DNA from: Cryomorphaceae bacterium
GTDB lineage: Bacteria > Bacteroidota > Bacteroidia > Flavobacteriales_G > Salibacteraceae
NCBI GenBank assembly: GCA_003564735.1
Contig: PXEK01000149.1
Coordinates: 1-16,461, forward strand
Reading direction: 5' to 3'
Length of the DNA: 16,461 bases
The notes under the pieces were generated by a model. It was given only the letters and a program-made list of their open reading frames with translations. It was not told where the DNA came from and did not search any database. This document shows positions 1-6,395 of this stretch, piece by piece; the first letter of the stretch is position 1, and every line of letters begins with the position of its first letter. The position numbers were made by a program, and so were the translations under genes.

Positions 1-147
1 CTCTATCTCTTCGGCGAGTTCTTTTGACACCTCCAGCAAACTATCCTTTTTAGCCGTCAGCTTATCTAAATCGGCATTTTTATCATTTTGGTCAGAACCA
101 CATGCCGTCAGCAAGGCCAACGCCGCAATAAAAGCGTAATATTTCAT
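1..147 (-). CDS. Efflux periplasmic adaptor (HlyD/AcrA-like) lipoprotein, N-terminus only
   Basis: Only the first 49 codons are present; the gene runs off the left edge. The product opens with a short charged and hydrophobic signal followed by a lipobox, Leu13-Thr-Ala-Cys16-Gly, so it should be a lipoprotein anchored through Cys16. After the lipobox comes a hydrophilic stretch rich in Asp, Lys and Glu that looks like the start of a coiled coil. Membrane-fusion (adaptor) proteins of Bacteroidota efflux pumps typically begin this way. The start codon lies 1 nt after the stop of the TolC-like gene, so the two are almost certainly co-transcribed. The order regulator, TolC, adaptor and then (outside the window) an RND pump is common in Flavobacteriia. 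Family assignment rests on context plus the N-terminus, because the lipoyl and beta-barrel domains are not in view. Confidence 0.72.
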   Translation of the reverse strand, partial: MKYYAFIAALALLTACGSDQNDKNADLDKLTAKKDSLLEVSKELAEEIE

Positions 148-148
148 T

Positions 149-1483
149 TTAATACTTATTTAAAATTTTGTCTAGATTGGTTTTAGCCTCAACTAGTGAA
201 TTGATGCTTTGAACATACTCTGATTGGGTTTGAAAAAACTGCTGTTGAACTTGAGCCAAATCCAAACCTGAGGAAACCCCCTCTTTAAACTTAATAGTTT
301 CGTTATTCAAGATTTTTCCGGCAAGATCTAAATTGTCTTTGTTATTTTTAAACTGTTCAAGTGCAAAACTGAAATCACTTTTATACCGTTCAAACTCCAT
401 TTTGAGCTCCTCACTTTTTTCGATTCGCTCCAAGTTAGCTTGTTCCAATTCAATTTGCGATTGCTTTATGGCGTAATGCCTTTGGAGCCCGGTGAATAAA
501 GGAACATTTAAATTCAACCCCCAAACCGTTGCGGGAAACCACACGTTATTGGCACCCACATTAAGTTCATTACTAAAAAACTGCTGCCTGTAACTAAAGA
601 AAGCGTTGAGTCTTGGCAGCGCCAGTGCCCTTTGGTTTTTTAGTTCCAACTCCTTAGCCGTTTGGTTCGTGAGCGCTATGCGAAAGTCGATATTTGCATT
701 TTCATTGAAAGGCTCGGCTGCCGATGAGGGGTCAATTCCAAAACCCACGATTTTATCAATACTGTCTTGAAGCGTAATATTGGAATCTACCGGGATACCC
801 ATTTGGAACTTGAGCAATTTTGAAGCAATGGATTCCAACCTTTGTGCTTGAGCCAGTTGATTTTTATTGTTACGTAATAAAATATTGAGTTGATCGGCAT
901 CTTGCTCCTCCACAAAACCTTCTTCGTAAAGTGCGCGGGTTTCGTCATACGTAGTTTGTAACGCCTCGTAGTTGCCTTCGAGGGTTTTTCTGTTTTCAGC
1001 CGCCACTATCACCGCCGCATAGGCGTTAGCCACCGCAGCCTTGACTTCTTGTTTGGTTTTAAAGTACACATTTTCACTCAACTCCCTGTACGTTCTCGCG
1101 GCTTGCAGCGCCACGATGTACGAGCCGTCAAACAACAACTGGTTAGCCTCAACCCCGCCGGTAATGTTATAATTGGTACCGAACTGAGCGGGTATTAAAT
1201 TTTCGGGGTTTCCACCAAAATCAGGCACTAAAACCGTGGGTATATCCAAAAAGTTTTGGAATTCCCCCATTCCCGAAATTTGGGGAAGCCCCATACCTGT
1301 AGTCTCTTTTATCTTACCGTCGGCTTTATCCACATCCATTTCAGACTTTTGAATCATATAGCTGTTTTTAGCCGCGTAATCCATAGCCTCTTGAAGGGTA
1401 AAACCGGCCTGGGCTTCGGTTCTGACCGAAACAAAAACAAAAAGAACAGCCGTTAAAACATGTAAGCTCCTCATAAACATCAT
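149..1483 (-). CDS. TolC-family outer-membrane efflux protein
   Basis: This 444-residue protein forms the outer-membrane exit duct of a tripartite efflux pump. Residues 1-26 are a Sec signal peptide ending in Ala-Gln-Ala before Gly27. The mature part begins with the usual GFTLQEAMDYAAKNS-type opening and contains two long heptad-rich helical repeats, around residues 140-235 and 340-440, typical of the OEP/TolC fold. A central GxEANQLLFDGSY segment (about 110-122) matches a strand-turn region of the family. The length is normal. Its first ATG overlaps the TGA of the upstream tetR by four bases (ATGA), suggesting translational coupling. ATG codons at residues 1, 2 and 4 are possible starts; the first is chosen because of the overlap. 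The transported substrate cannot be inferred. Confidence 0.93.
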   Translation of the reverse strand: MMFMRSLHVLTAVLFVFVSVRTEAQAGFTLQEAMDYAAKNSYMIQKSEMDVDKADGKIKETTGMGLPQISGMGEFQNFLDIPTVLVPDFGGNPENLIPAQFGTNYNITGGVEANQLLFDGSYIVALQAARTYRELSENVYFKTKQEVKAAVANAYAAVIVAAENRKTLEGNYEALQTTYDETRALYEEGFVEEQDADQLNILLRNNKNQLAQAQRLESIASKLLKFQMGIPVDSNITLQDSIDKIVGFGIDPSSAAEPFNENANIDFRIALTNQTAKELELKNQRALALPRLNAFFSYRQQFFSNELNVGANNVWFPATVWGLNLNVPLFTGLQRHYAIKQSQIELEQANLERIEKSEELKMEFERYKSDFSFALEQFKNNKDNLDLAGKILNNETIKFKEGVSSGLDLAQVQQQFFQTQSEYVQSINSLVEAKTNLDKILNKY

Positions 1484-2109
1484 TTAAAAATATTAGCGTC
1501 GTAAGTTTTATCAAAATACTCAATTCCGCGCGGGGTGGCAATTCCGTGTAAGTGATAGCTGAAAAGCTCTAAGTACAGTGAAGGTTTATCATAGGCGGTG
1601 GACGGAAAATTTTCATCATCAAATATCAAGTCGGTCATGCCTGCATATAACCGTGCCACCACCTCGATGTTTAGCGCACTTCGATACCATTGATCGGCCA
1701 CTCCTCTTTTCAAATTTTGCCTTATAACCTCCAAAATAAAATCGTTCTTAAACCTCAAAAAAGACCGAAAAGCCTCGGGATAAAAGCGATTTAAGTCGGC
1801 AAAAACCACAGGATTAACGGCTCGCAACTCTACATTTACAAATTCACCTATAGCAAACATTTCATCAATCACGTTGAGGTTTTTGGCTAAAATACCACGC
1901 ACGGCGGTTTGGTGTTTACCAAAATGAGACTTCATGCAACCGTCAACCAGGCTCCTTTTATCACTAAAAAACTTGTAGATGGTTTTTTTACTCATTTGCA
2001 ACTCTATGGCAAGTTCATCCATGGTGACACTTTGCACCCCGTTTTTCATAAACAAAGCCGTGGCCGTATTTAAAATTTCCTCCTTTTTATTCAACTCTTC
2101 AACTTGCAT
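1480..2109 (-). CDS. TetR/AcrR-family transcriptional regulator
   Basis: This 209-residue protein is a one-component repressor type. Residues 7-55 form the TetR DNA-binding domain: an opening helix with ILNTATALFMKNG, then the helix-turn-helix at about 29-48 containing VTMDELA and MSKKTIYKFF, both highly characteristic. The rest is a helical ligand-binding and dimerisation domain without a recognisable subclass. It is the first gene of the minus-strand operon and overlaps the TolC-like gene by four bases, so it most likely represses its own efflux operon and is released by a pump substrate. A perfect 8-bp-arm inverted repeat lies about 80-110 bp upstream of its start, over the likely -33 element (see the operator entry). 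The start is the only ATG near the family's usual beginning. Confidence 0.94.
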   Translation of the reverse strand: MQVEELNKKEEILNTATALFMKNGVQSVTMDELAIELQMSKKTIYKFFSDKRSLVDGCMKSHFGKHQTAVRGILAKNLNVIDEMFAIGEFVNVELRAVNPVVFADLNRFYPEAFRSFLRFKNDFILEVIRQNLKRGVADQWYRSALNIEVVARLYAGMTDLIFDDENFPSTAYDKPSLYLELFSYHLHGIATPRGIEYFDKTYDANIFK

Positions 2110-2168
2110 CTCTCATCACAATAAATCAACAGGTTAGGCAAAAAATACCTCCACCTTAAAAAGCAGCG

Positions 2169-2196
2169 CAAAAGTAAGAAGAATGCCACTACGGAA
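2169..2196 (-). promoter_or_regulatory. Putative tetR-tolC-adaptor promoter
   Basis: On the minus strand, TACTTTTG (2176-2169) is an exact match to the Bacteroidota -7 consensus TAnnTTTG. Seventeen bases upstream is TTTC (2197-2194), one mismatch from the -33 TTTG/TTG element. Transcription would start near 2162-2165 and leave a leader of about 55 nt before the tetR ATG. The -33 lies inside the left arm of the 2192-2221 palindrome. This is a motif match only. Confidence 0.5.
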
Positions 2197-2221
2197 ACTA
2201 TAACACATAAAAAAGTTTCCG
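2192..2221. promoter_or_regulatory. Candidate TetR operator: 8-bp-arm inverted repeat
   Basis: CGGAAACT at 2192-2199 and its exact reverse complement AGTTTCCG at 2214-2221 are separated by 14 bp. The arm centres are 22 bp apart, about two helical turns, as for a dimer-of-dimers TetR site. The left arm covers the presumed -33 element of the tetR promoter. The position, symmetry and adjacent regulator gene suggest autorepression. It is unlikely to be a terminator: no T-run follows on either strand and no gene ends here. Confidence 0.5.
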
Positions 2222-2456
2222 GTTAAATGACAAGTGGTTTTATGGGGTTTTGAGTGGTGGTTTTTTTGAGTGAAGTATGCCGGATAAAAGGCGCTAAAAA
2301 CGAAAAAAATTCAATTCACACCAACGTGTTTACAAAATCCGATGGACGCGGCAATTCCCCCACCGATTACCACTTTACTTTGGAACCCAATATTCATCAG
2401 GTTTTCAGCGCATTTACCCCCCTAAAAAACACCCCAAAAACCAAAAAGTTATCAAC

Positions 2457-2486
2457 AAAGTGGGAGAAAGTGGTAGAAAGTGGTAA
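2457..2486 (+). promoter_or_regulatory. MraZ operator: three tandem 10-bp boxes
   Basis: Three direct repeats follow each other with an exact 10-bp period: AAAGTGGGAG (2457-2466), AAAGTGGTAG (2467-2476) and AAAGTGGTAA (2477-2486). Clusters of TGGG/GTGG-type boxes with about 10-bp spacing just upstream of mraZ are the known binding sites of the MraZ ring, shown in E. coli and Mycoplasma. The third box overlaps the -7 element by three bases, so binding should block RNA polymerase and autoregulate the dcw operon. Confidence 0.85.
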
Positions 2487-2491
2487 ATTTG
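2484..2491 (+). promoter_or_regulatory. mraZ/dcw promoter -7 element
   Basis: TAAATTTG matches the Bacteroidota -7 consensus TAnnTTTG exactly, 33 bp before the mraZ ATG. This gives a leader of roughly 28 nt. No good TTG -33 element exists 17-23 bp upstream; that space is filled by the MraZ boxes. Confidence 0.6.
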
Positions 2492-2524
2492 CCGTACTTT
2501 TACGCTTTCTATTTAAGGGTAGTT

Positions 2525-2995
2525 ATGTCAAACTTTATAGGTGAATATCAGTGCAAAGTAGATTCCAAGGGGCGTTTTATGCTGCCTTCGGGACTCAAAA
2601 AGCAGCTTGATCCTGCCGCTCAAGAGCGGTTTGTGATCAATCGCGGCTTTGAGGGTTGCTTGGTATTGTACCCGATGAATGAGTGGGAAAACGAAACTGC
2701 CCGTTTTAAAAAACTCAATCTTTTTGTAGCAAAAAACAGAAAGTTCTACCGCCAATTCCACAACGGCGCCACACAACTGGCATTGGACAATACGGGGCGA
2801 TTACTGTTGCCTAAGCCGCTGTCTGCAAATGCCGAAATCAAAAAAGAAATTGTGCTTTTCGCCTACGCAAACCGCATTGAGGTTTGGGCAAAAGACAAAT
2901 ACGACGAGGTAATGAACGCCGATGAAGACGACTTTGCATCACTTGCCGAAGACGTTATGGGCGAAATTGAAAACGACAATAAAAACGAGGAGTAA
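2525..2995 (+). CDS. mraZ: MraZ, DNA-binding regulator of the dcw cluster
   Basis: This 156-residue protein carries the two AbrB/SpoVT-like half-domains of MraZ. Each is marked by a D-x-x-G-R motif: Asp13-Ser-Lys-Gly-Arg17 followed by a Leu-Pro, and Asp88-Asn-Thr-Gly-Arg92 followed by Leu-Leu-Leu-Pro. The acidic C-terminal tail, about residues 131-156, is common in Bacteroidota. MraZ assembles into rings that bind tandem boxes upstream of its own gene and usually represses the dcw operon; three such boxes end 38 bp before this start. The ATG at 2525 is chosen over an in-frame upstream start at 2480, which would lie inside the operator and add a non-homologous leader. An AAGGG stands six bases before the ATG. 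It is the first gene of the cluster, 4 nt ahead of rsmH. Confidence 0.97.
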   Translation: MSNFIGEYQCKVDSKGRFMLPSGLKKQLDPAAQERFVINRGFEGCLVLYPMNEWENETARFKKLNLFVAKNRKFYRQFHNGATQLALDNTGRLLLPKPLSANAEIKKEIVLFAYANRIEVWAKDKYDEVMNADEDDFASLAEDVMGEIENDNKNEE

Positions 2996-2999
2996 CGCT

Positions 3000-3899
3000 A
3001 TGTATCACCAACCGGTAATGCTTAAAGAAGCTGTTGACGGGCTTTCCATTAAGCCCGAAGGGACTTACGTAGATGTTACGTTTGGCGGCGGTGGTCACAG
3101 TAGGGAGATACTGAGTCGCCTGGGAGCAAACGGCAAACTCTTCGCCTTTGACCGCGACAAGGCCGCTACCGCAAATTCTTTGAATGATGAACGCTTCACC
3201 CTCATTGAAGGCGACTTCAAATTCATGAAAAACTACCTCAAAATGTATAATGCCGTTCCCTTTGACGGTTTACTTGCCGATTTAGGCGTTTCCTCGCGAC
3301 AGTTCGATGACGCCGACCGCGGCTTTAGCACTCGCTTTGATGCCGTGCTCGACATGCGCATGACCCAAAGTGCCAAAAAATCGGCAAAAGAAATCGTGAA
3401 CCAATACACCGAAGAGCAACTGCACGATATTTTCAGGAATTACGGCGAGCTCAAGCAAGCCGGCAGCATTGCACGCGCCATTGTTTCGCGTCGAACCGAA
3501 ACCTCGATAAACACCACAGGCGAGTTAAAAGAAACTCTTAACCGGTTTGCGCCGCGAGGCAAAAGCGCAAAGTTTTTCGCGCAAGTTTTTCAAGCTTTAC
3601 GCATTGAAGTGAACGACGAAATGGAAGCACTTCACGAGTTAATTGCTCAAACTACCGAATCGCTTAAACCGGGAGGACGTTTTTCGGTGATTTCATATCA
3701 CTCACTCGAAGACCGACCCGTAAAGCACTTTTTTAAAAGCGGAAACTTTGAAGGAAAGCAAGAAAAAGACCTATACGGGAATATTTTGAGACCGTTAACC
3801 CCGGTAAAAAACAAAGTAACTACCCCTACCCCGGAAGAAATTAAAGAAAACCCGAGAGCACGCAGTGCCAAACTAAGAATTGCAGAAAAAAATGGTTAA
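3000..3899 (+). CDS. rsmH: 16S rRNA (cytosine(1402)-N(4))-methyltransferase RsmH
   Basis: This 299-residue SAM-dependent methyltransferase modifies C1402 (N4) of 16S rRNA in the decoding centre. The start YHQPVMLKEAVDGL is the family's hallmark. The SAM-binding loop TFGGGGHS lies at 27-34, the acidic DRD at 51-53, and the catalytic segment ADLGVSS at 93-99 is followed by FDDADRGFS. The C-terminus ends with a conserved RSAKLRIAEK-type sequence. The ATG at 3000 is preferred to an upstream frame extension from 2922 because the family begins here and the extension would overlap mraZ. GAGGAG, encoded by the last codons of mraZ, sits seven bases upstream. Its last eight bases overlap ftsL. Confidence 0.97.
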   Translation: MYHQPVMLKEAVDGLSIKPEGTYVDVTFGGGGHSREILSRLGANGKLFAFDRDKAATANSLNDERFTLIEGDFKFMKNYLKMYNAVPFDGLLADLGVSSRQFDDADRGFSTRFDAVLDMRMTQSAKKSAKEIVNQYTEEQLHDIFRNYGELKQAGSIARAIVSRRTETSINTTGELKETLNRFAPRGKSAKFFAQVFQALRIEVNDEMEALHELIAQTTESLKPGGRFSVISYHSLEDRPVKHFFKSGNFEGKQEKDLYGNILRPLTPVKNKVTTPTPEEIKENPRARSAKLRIAEKNG

Positions 3900-4287
3900 G
3901 AATCCCAATATACAAGGAAAAGGCGAAAAAACCGGCTCTTCATTCAAGCGCGGGGTTATCACCTTTTTAAGCGGCAACTTTTTAGCCGGTGAAAATGTGG
4001 TGCGCAACCTGCCTTTTCTTTTCTTTTTGTCCTTTTTGGGCATCATATACATAGGTAACGGCTTTATAGCTGAAGGTACGGTTCGCAAAATTAATACGCT
4101 GAGTAACGAAATGAAAGAGCTGCGCAGCGAGTATATCACCACACAATCCAACCTGATGTACACGACAAAACAAAGTGAGCTCATTAAAATACTGGACAAA
4201 AAAGACTTGGGTCTCATCGAATCATATGAGCCACCAAAAAAAATTGTGGTTACCCGCCAAACACGAAAAGAATTAAATATTGATTAA
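3892..4287 (+). CDS. ftsL: FtsL-like cell division protein
   Basis: This 131-residue bitopic membrane protein has a cytoplasmic N-terminus rich in Lys and Arg (1-39), one transmembrane helix at about 40-60, then a predicted periplasmic coiled coil (about 62-95) and a basic tail. Sequence is poorly conserved in this family, but size, topology and position between rsmH and ftsI identify the Bacteroidota FtsL (FtsL_3-like). FtsL helps activate FtsWI in the divisome. The ATG at 3892 overlaps the end of rsmH by eight bases; an in-frame TTG at 3880 would add four residues and is less likely. The stop codon shares one base with the ftsI ATG (TAATG). A partner FtsB is not encoded here. Confidence 0.85.
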   Translation: MVKNPNIQGKGEKTGSSFKRGVITFLSGNFLAGENVVRNLPFLFFLSFLGIIYIGNGFIAEGTVRKINTLSNEMKELRSEYITTQSNLMYTTKQSELIKILDKKDLGLIESYEPPKKIVVTRQTRKELNID

Positions 4288-6395
4288 TGAGTAACTTGAG
4301 CGAACATAAAAAAAACATGATCAGGGTGTACGTTATGTACATTCTGTTAGCTGTTTTTAGCGCGGGTATCGTGATAAAAACCGGGCAAATTATGTTCGTT
4401 CAGGGTGATGAATGGCGCGAGAAAGCCGAAAACCTCACATTAAAATACCACACCATTGATGCCGCTCGCGGAAACATTTACGATCACAAATCGCGGCTTT
4501 TGGCCACCTCGGTACCTATTTATGAAGTTCGATTTGACCCCAATGCAGACGCGCTAACCGATGCGGTGTTTAATCAACACATTGATTCATTGGCGTACCG
4601 TTTATCCGGGCTATTTAGAGACAAGTCTGCATTTCAATACAAGCGCCAACTGGTCAATGCCCGAAATAACAAAGAGCGATACCACCTAATAAAACGTAAA
4701 GTTAATTACACAGAGCTCCAGCAACTACGCACGTTTCCCATATTCCGCAAAGGCAGGTACAAGGGCGGATTTATTTACATTCAGCAAAACCGCAGGCAAA
4801 AGCCGTTTCGAGTATTAGCTGCCCGTACCATTGGGTATGATAGAGAGAATGAATCGGTAGGACTTGAAGGCGCGTACAGCGAAACCCTTAGCGGAACGGG
4901 CGGTAAGCGATTGATGAAAAAAATTGCGGGCGGTGTTTGGATGCCCGTAAATGATGCCAACGAAGTTGAGCCCGAAGATGGAGCAGATTTGGTCACCACC
5001 ATTGACATCAACATTCAAGACGTGGCCGAAAATGCTTTACTCAAACAATTGCAAAAACACGTCGCCAACCACGGCTGTGTGGTGCTAATGGAGGTGAATA
5101 CGGGCGAAATTCGGGCCATTGCCAACCTGACACGCGGTTCTGACCAAAATTATTATGAAAGTTACAATTACGCCATTGGTGCGGGAAGCGAACCGGGAAG
5201 TACAATAAAACTGGCCTCCTTCATGGCCGCCATGGAAGACGGATACATCGACTTAGATACCGAAATCGAAACCGGAAACGGAAAACACTTATTTTACAAC
5301 ACCCCCATGTTCGACTCCAAAGAGGGAGGTTACGGTACCATAACGGCAAAAAGGGCATTTGCAGTATCATCAAACATTGCCATTGCCAAAATTATTGATA
5401 AATATTATCGGTCAGAACCCCAACGCTTTGTAGATAAACTTAAAGAATTTCACCTCAACGAACCCACGGGCGTTGAAATTGCGGGGGAAGGCATTCCTTA
5501 TATAAAAGATGCCGACGATAAAACTTGGTCGGGAATTACACTGCCGTGGATGTCGCACGGCTATGAACTCAGACTTACACCATTGCAAATACTCACCTTT
5601 TACAATGCCGTAGCCAACAACGGTAAAATGGTAAAGCCACGATTTACATCAGCCGTTTCCAAACACGGGAAAACTAAAAAACACTTTGAGCCCGTAGTAT
5701 TGCGAGAACAAATTGCCTCAAAAGAAACCATCGCCAAAGCACGCGAAATGCTGGAAGAGGTAGTAACCGACGGAACCGCAGGCAACCTGAGCAATGCAGC
5801 TTACAGAGTGGCGGGAAAAACGGGAACAGCTCAAATTGCCAAAGGCGCGACAGGGTATGACAAGGTGCTTTACCAAGCCTCCTTTTGCGGTTATTTCCCT
5901 GCCGACGACCCAAAATATTCAGCCATAGTGGTGGTAAATGCGCCTTCCCGAAACGTGTACTACGGAAACTTAGTGGCAGGGCCCATCTTCAAAGAAATTG
6001 CCGATAAAGTGTATTCAACCAGCGTAAACTTCCATCGCGAATTTTTGGCCCAACGCGATGAAAACGCCATTCATTTACCGGTATCAAAAAACGGAGATTA
6101 CAGTCGCCTATCACAAGTGTTCACATCCATAGGTGTGCCTTACAAAACAGGAACCTCCCGTGCCGAGTGGGTAACTACACAAACCGGAAGAGACACCGTG
6201 AAAATATTTGAGAAAGAATTCATTGATAACCTGGTTCCCAACGTGCGTGGGATGGCTTTGCAAGACGCCGTATTTATTTTGGAAAACATAGGGTTACGCG
6301 TAAGCGCAAAAGGCAAGGGCGCCGTAAAAATGCAGTCACTGCCGCCGGGAACTCGAATTCAAAAAGGAACAGAAATAAAATTGAAATTAACCTGA
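4287..6395 (+). CDS. ftsI: FtsI/PBP3 septal peptidoglycan transpeptidase with PASTA domain
   Basis: This 702-residue class B penicillin-binding protein cross-links septal peptidoglycan with FtsW. There is a short cytoplasmic start, a transmembrane helix at about 13-33, and the PBP dimerisation (non-catalytic) domain at about 55-230, opened by the conserved AARGNIYD. The transpeptidase domain has all three active-site motifs: Ser305-Thr-Ile-Lys308 (nucleophile Ser305), Ser361-Ser-Asn363 and Lys511-Thr-Gly-Thr514. A PASTA domain occupies about 648-702, as is usual for Bacteroidota FtsI, where it may contact the cell wall. The linker contains a second Lys-Thr-Gly-Thr-Ser (620-624), outside the catalytic fold. 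The TGA stop overlaps the inferred murE start by three bases within CTGA. Confidence 0.96.
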   Translation: MSNLSEHKKNMIRVYVMYILLAVFSAGIVIKTGQIMFVQGDEWREKAENLTLKYHTIDAARGNIYDHKSRLLATSVPIYEVRFDPNADALTDAVFNQHIDSLAYRLSGLFRDKSAFQYKRQLVNARNNKERYHLIKRKVNYTELQQLRTFPIFRKGRYKGGFIYIQQNRRQKPFRVLAARTIGYDRENESVGLEGAYSETLSGTGGKRLMKKIAGGVWMPVNDANEVEPEDGADLVTTIDINIQDVAENALLKQLQKHVANHGCVVLMEVNTGEIRAIANLTRGSDQNYYESYNYAIGAGSEPGSTIKLASFMAAMEDGYIDLDTEIETGNGKHLFYNTPMFDSKEGGYGTITAKRAFAVSSNIAIAKIIDKYYRSEPQRFVDKLKEFHLNEPTGVEIAGEGIPYIKDADDKTWSGITLPWMSHGYELRLTPLQILTFYNAVANNGKMVKPRFTSAVSKHGKTKKHFEPVVLREQIASKETIAKAREMLEEVVTDGTAGNLSNAAYRVAGKTGTAQIAKGATGYDKVLYQASFCGYFPADDPKYSAIVVVNAPSRNVYYGNLVAGPIFKEIADKVYSTSVNFHREFLAQRDENAIHLPVSKNGDYSRLSQVFTSIGVPYKTGTSRAEWVTTQTGRDTVKIFEKEFIDNLVPNVRGMALQDAVFILENIGLRVSAKGKGAVKMQSLPPGTRIQKGTEIKLKLT

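Larger units (their letters stand above)
2110..2524. other. Divergent intergenic regulatory region
   Basis: This 415-bp stretch separates the leftward efflux operon from the rightward dcw cluster. It contains the efflux promoter and palindrome (2169-2221), a weak 10-bp-periodic GTGG array (2232-2261), the MraZ boxes (2457-2486) and the mraZ -7 element (2484-2491). Between roughly 2265 and 2445 I see no RNA structure, repeat or convincing gene. An open frame starting with GTG at 2254 runs through the MraZ boxes and past the mraZ start; its make-up does not look like a protein. Confidence 0.8.

Noticed and set aside
2449..2457. TTATCAACA, one mismatch from a DnaA box (TTATnCACA)
   Set aside because: Single imperfect site in an A-rich stretch with no cluster of other boxes and no origin-like features.
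2254..2544. 96-codon open frame with GTG start between the two operons
   Set aside because: It runs through the MraZ boxes and promoter and past the mraZ ATG, has no recognisable domain and no coding-like composition; most likely chance.
2922..2999. Upstream extension of rsmH
   Set aside because: Non-homologous leader overlapping mraZ; the family's conserved start YHQPVML begins at the 3000 ATG.
3077..3084. TACGTTTG, a -7-like match in the 5' part of rsmH
   Set aside because: No TTG at the right distance and no gene start downstream; several such chance matches are expected in 16 kb.
6141..6155. Second Lys-Thr-Gly-Thr-Ser motif in FtsI (residues 620-624)
   Set aside because: It lies in the linker after the transpeptidase domain; the true KTGT is at 511-514 with correct spacing to the SxxK and SxN motifs. 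Coincidental.
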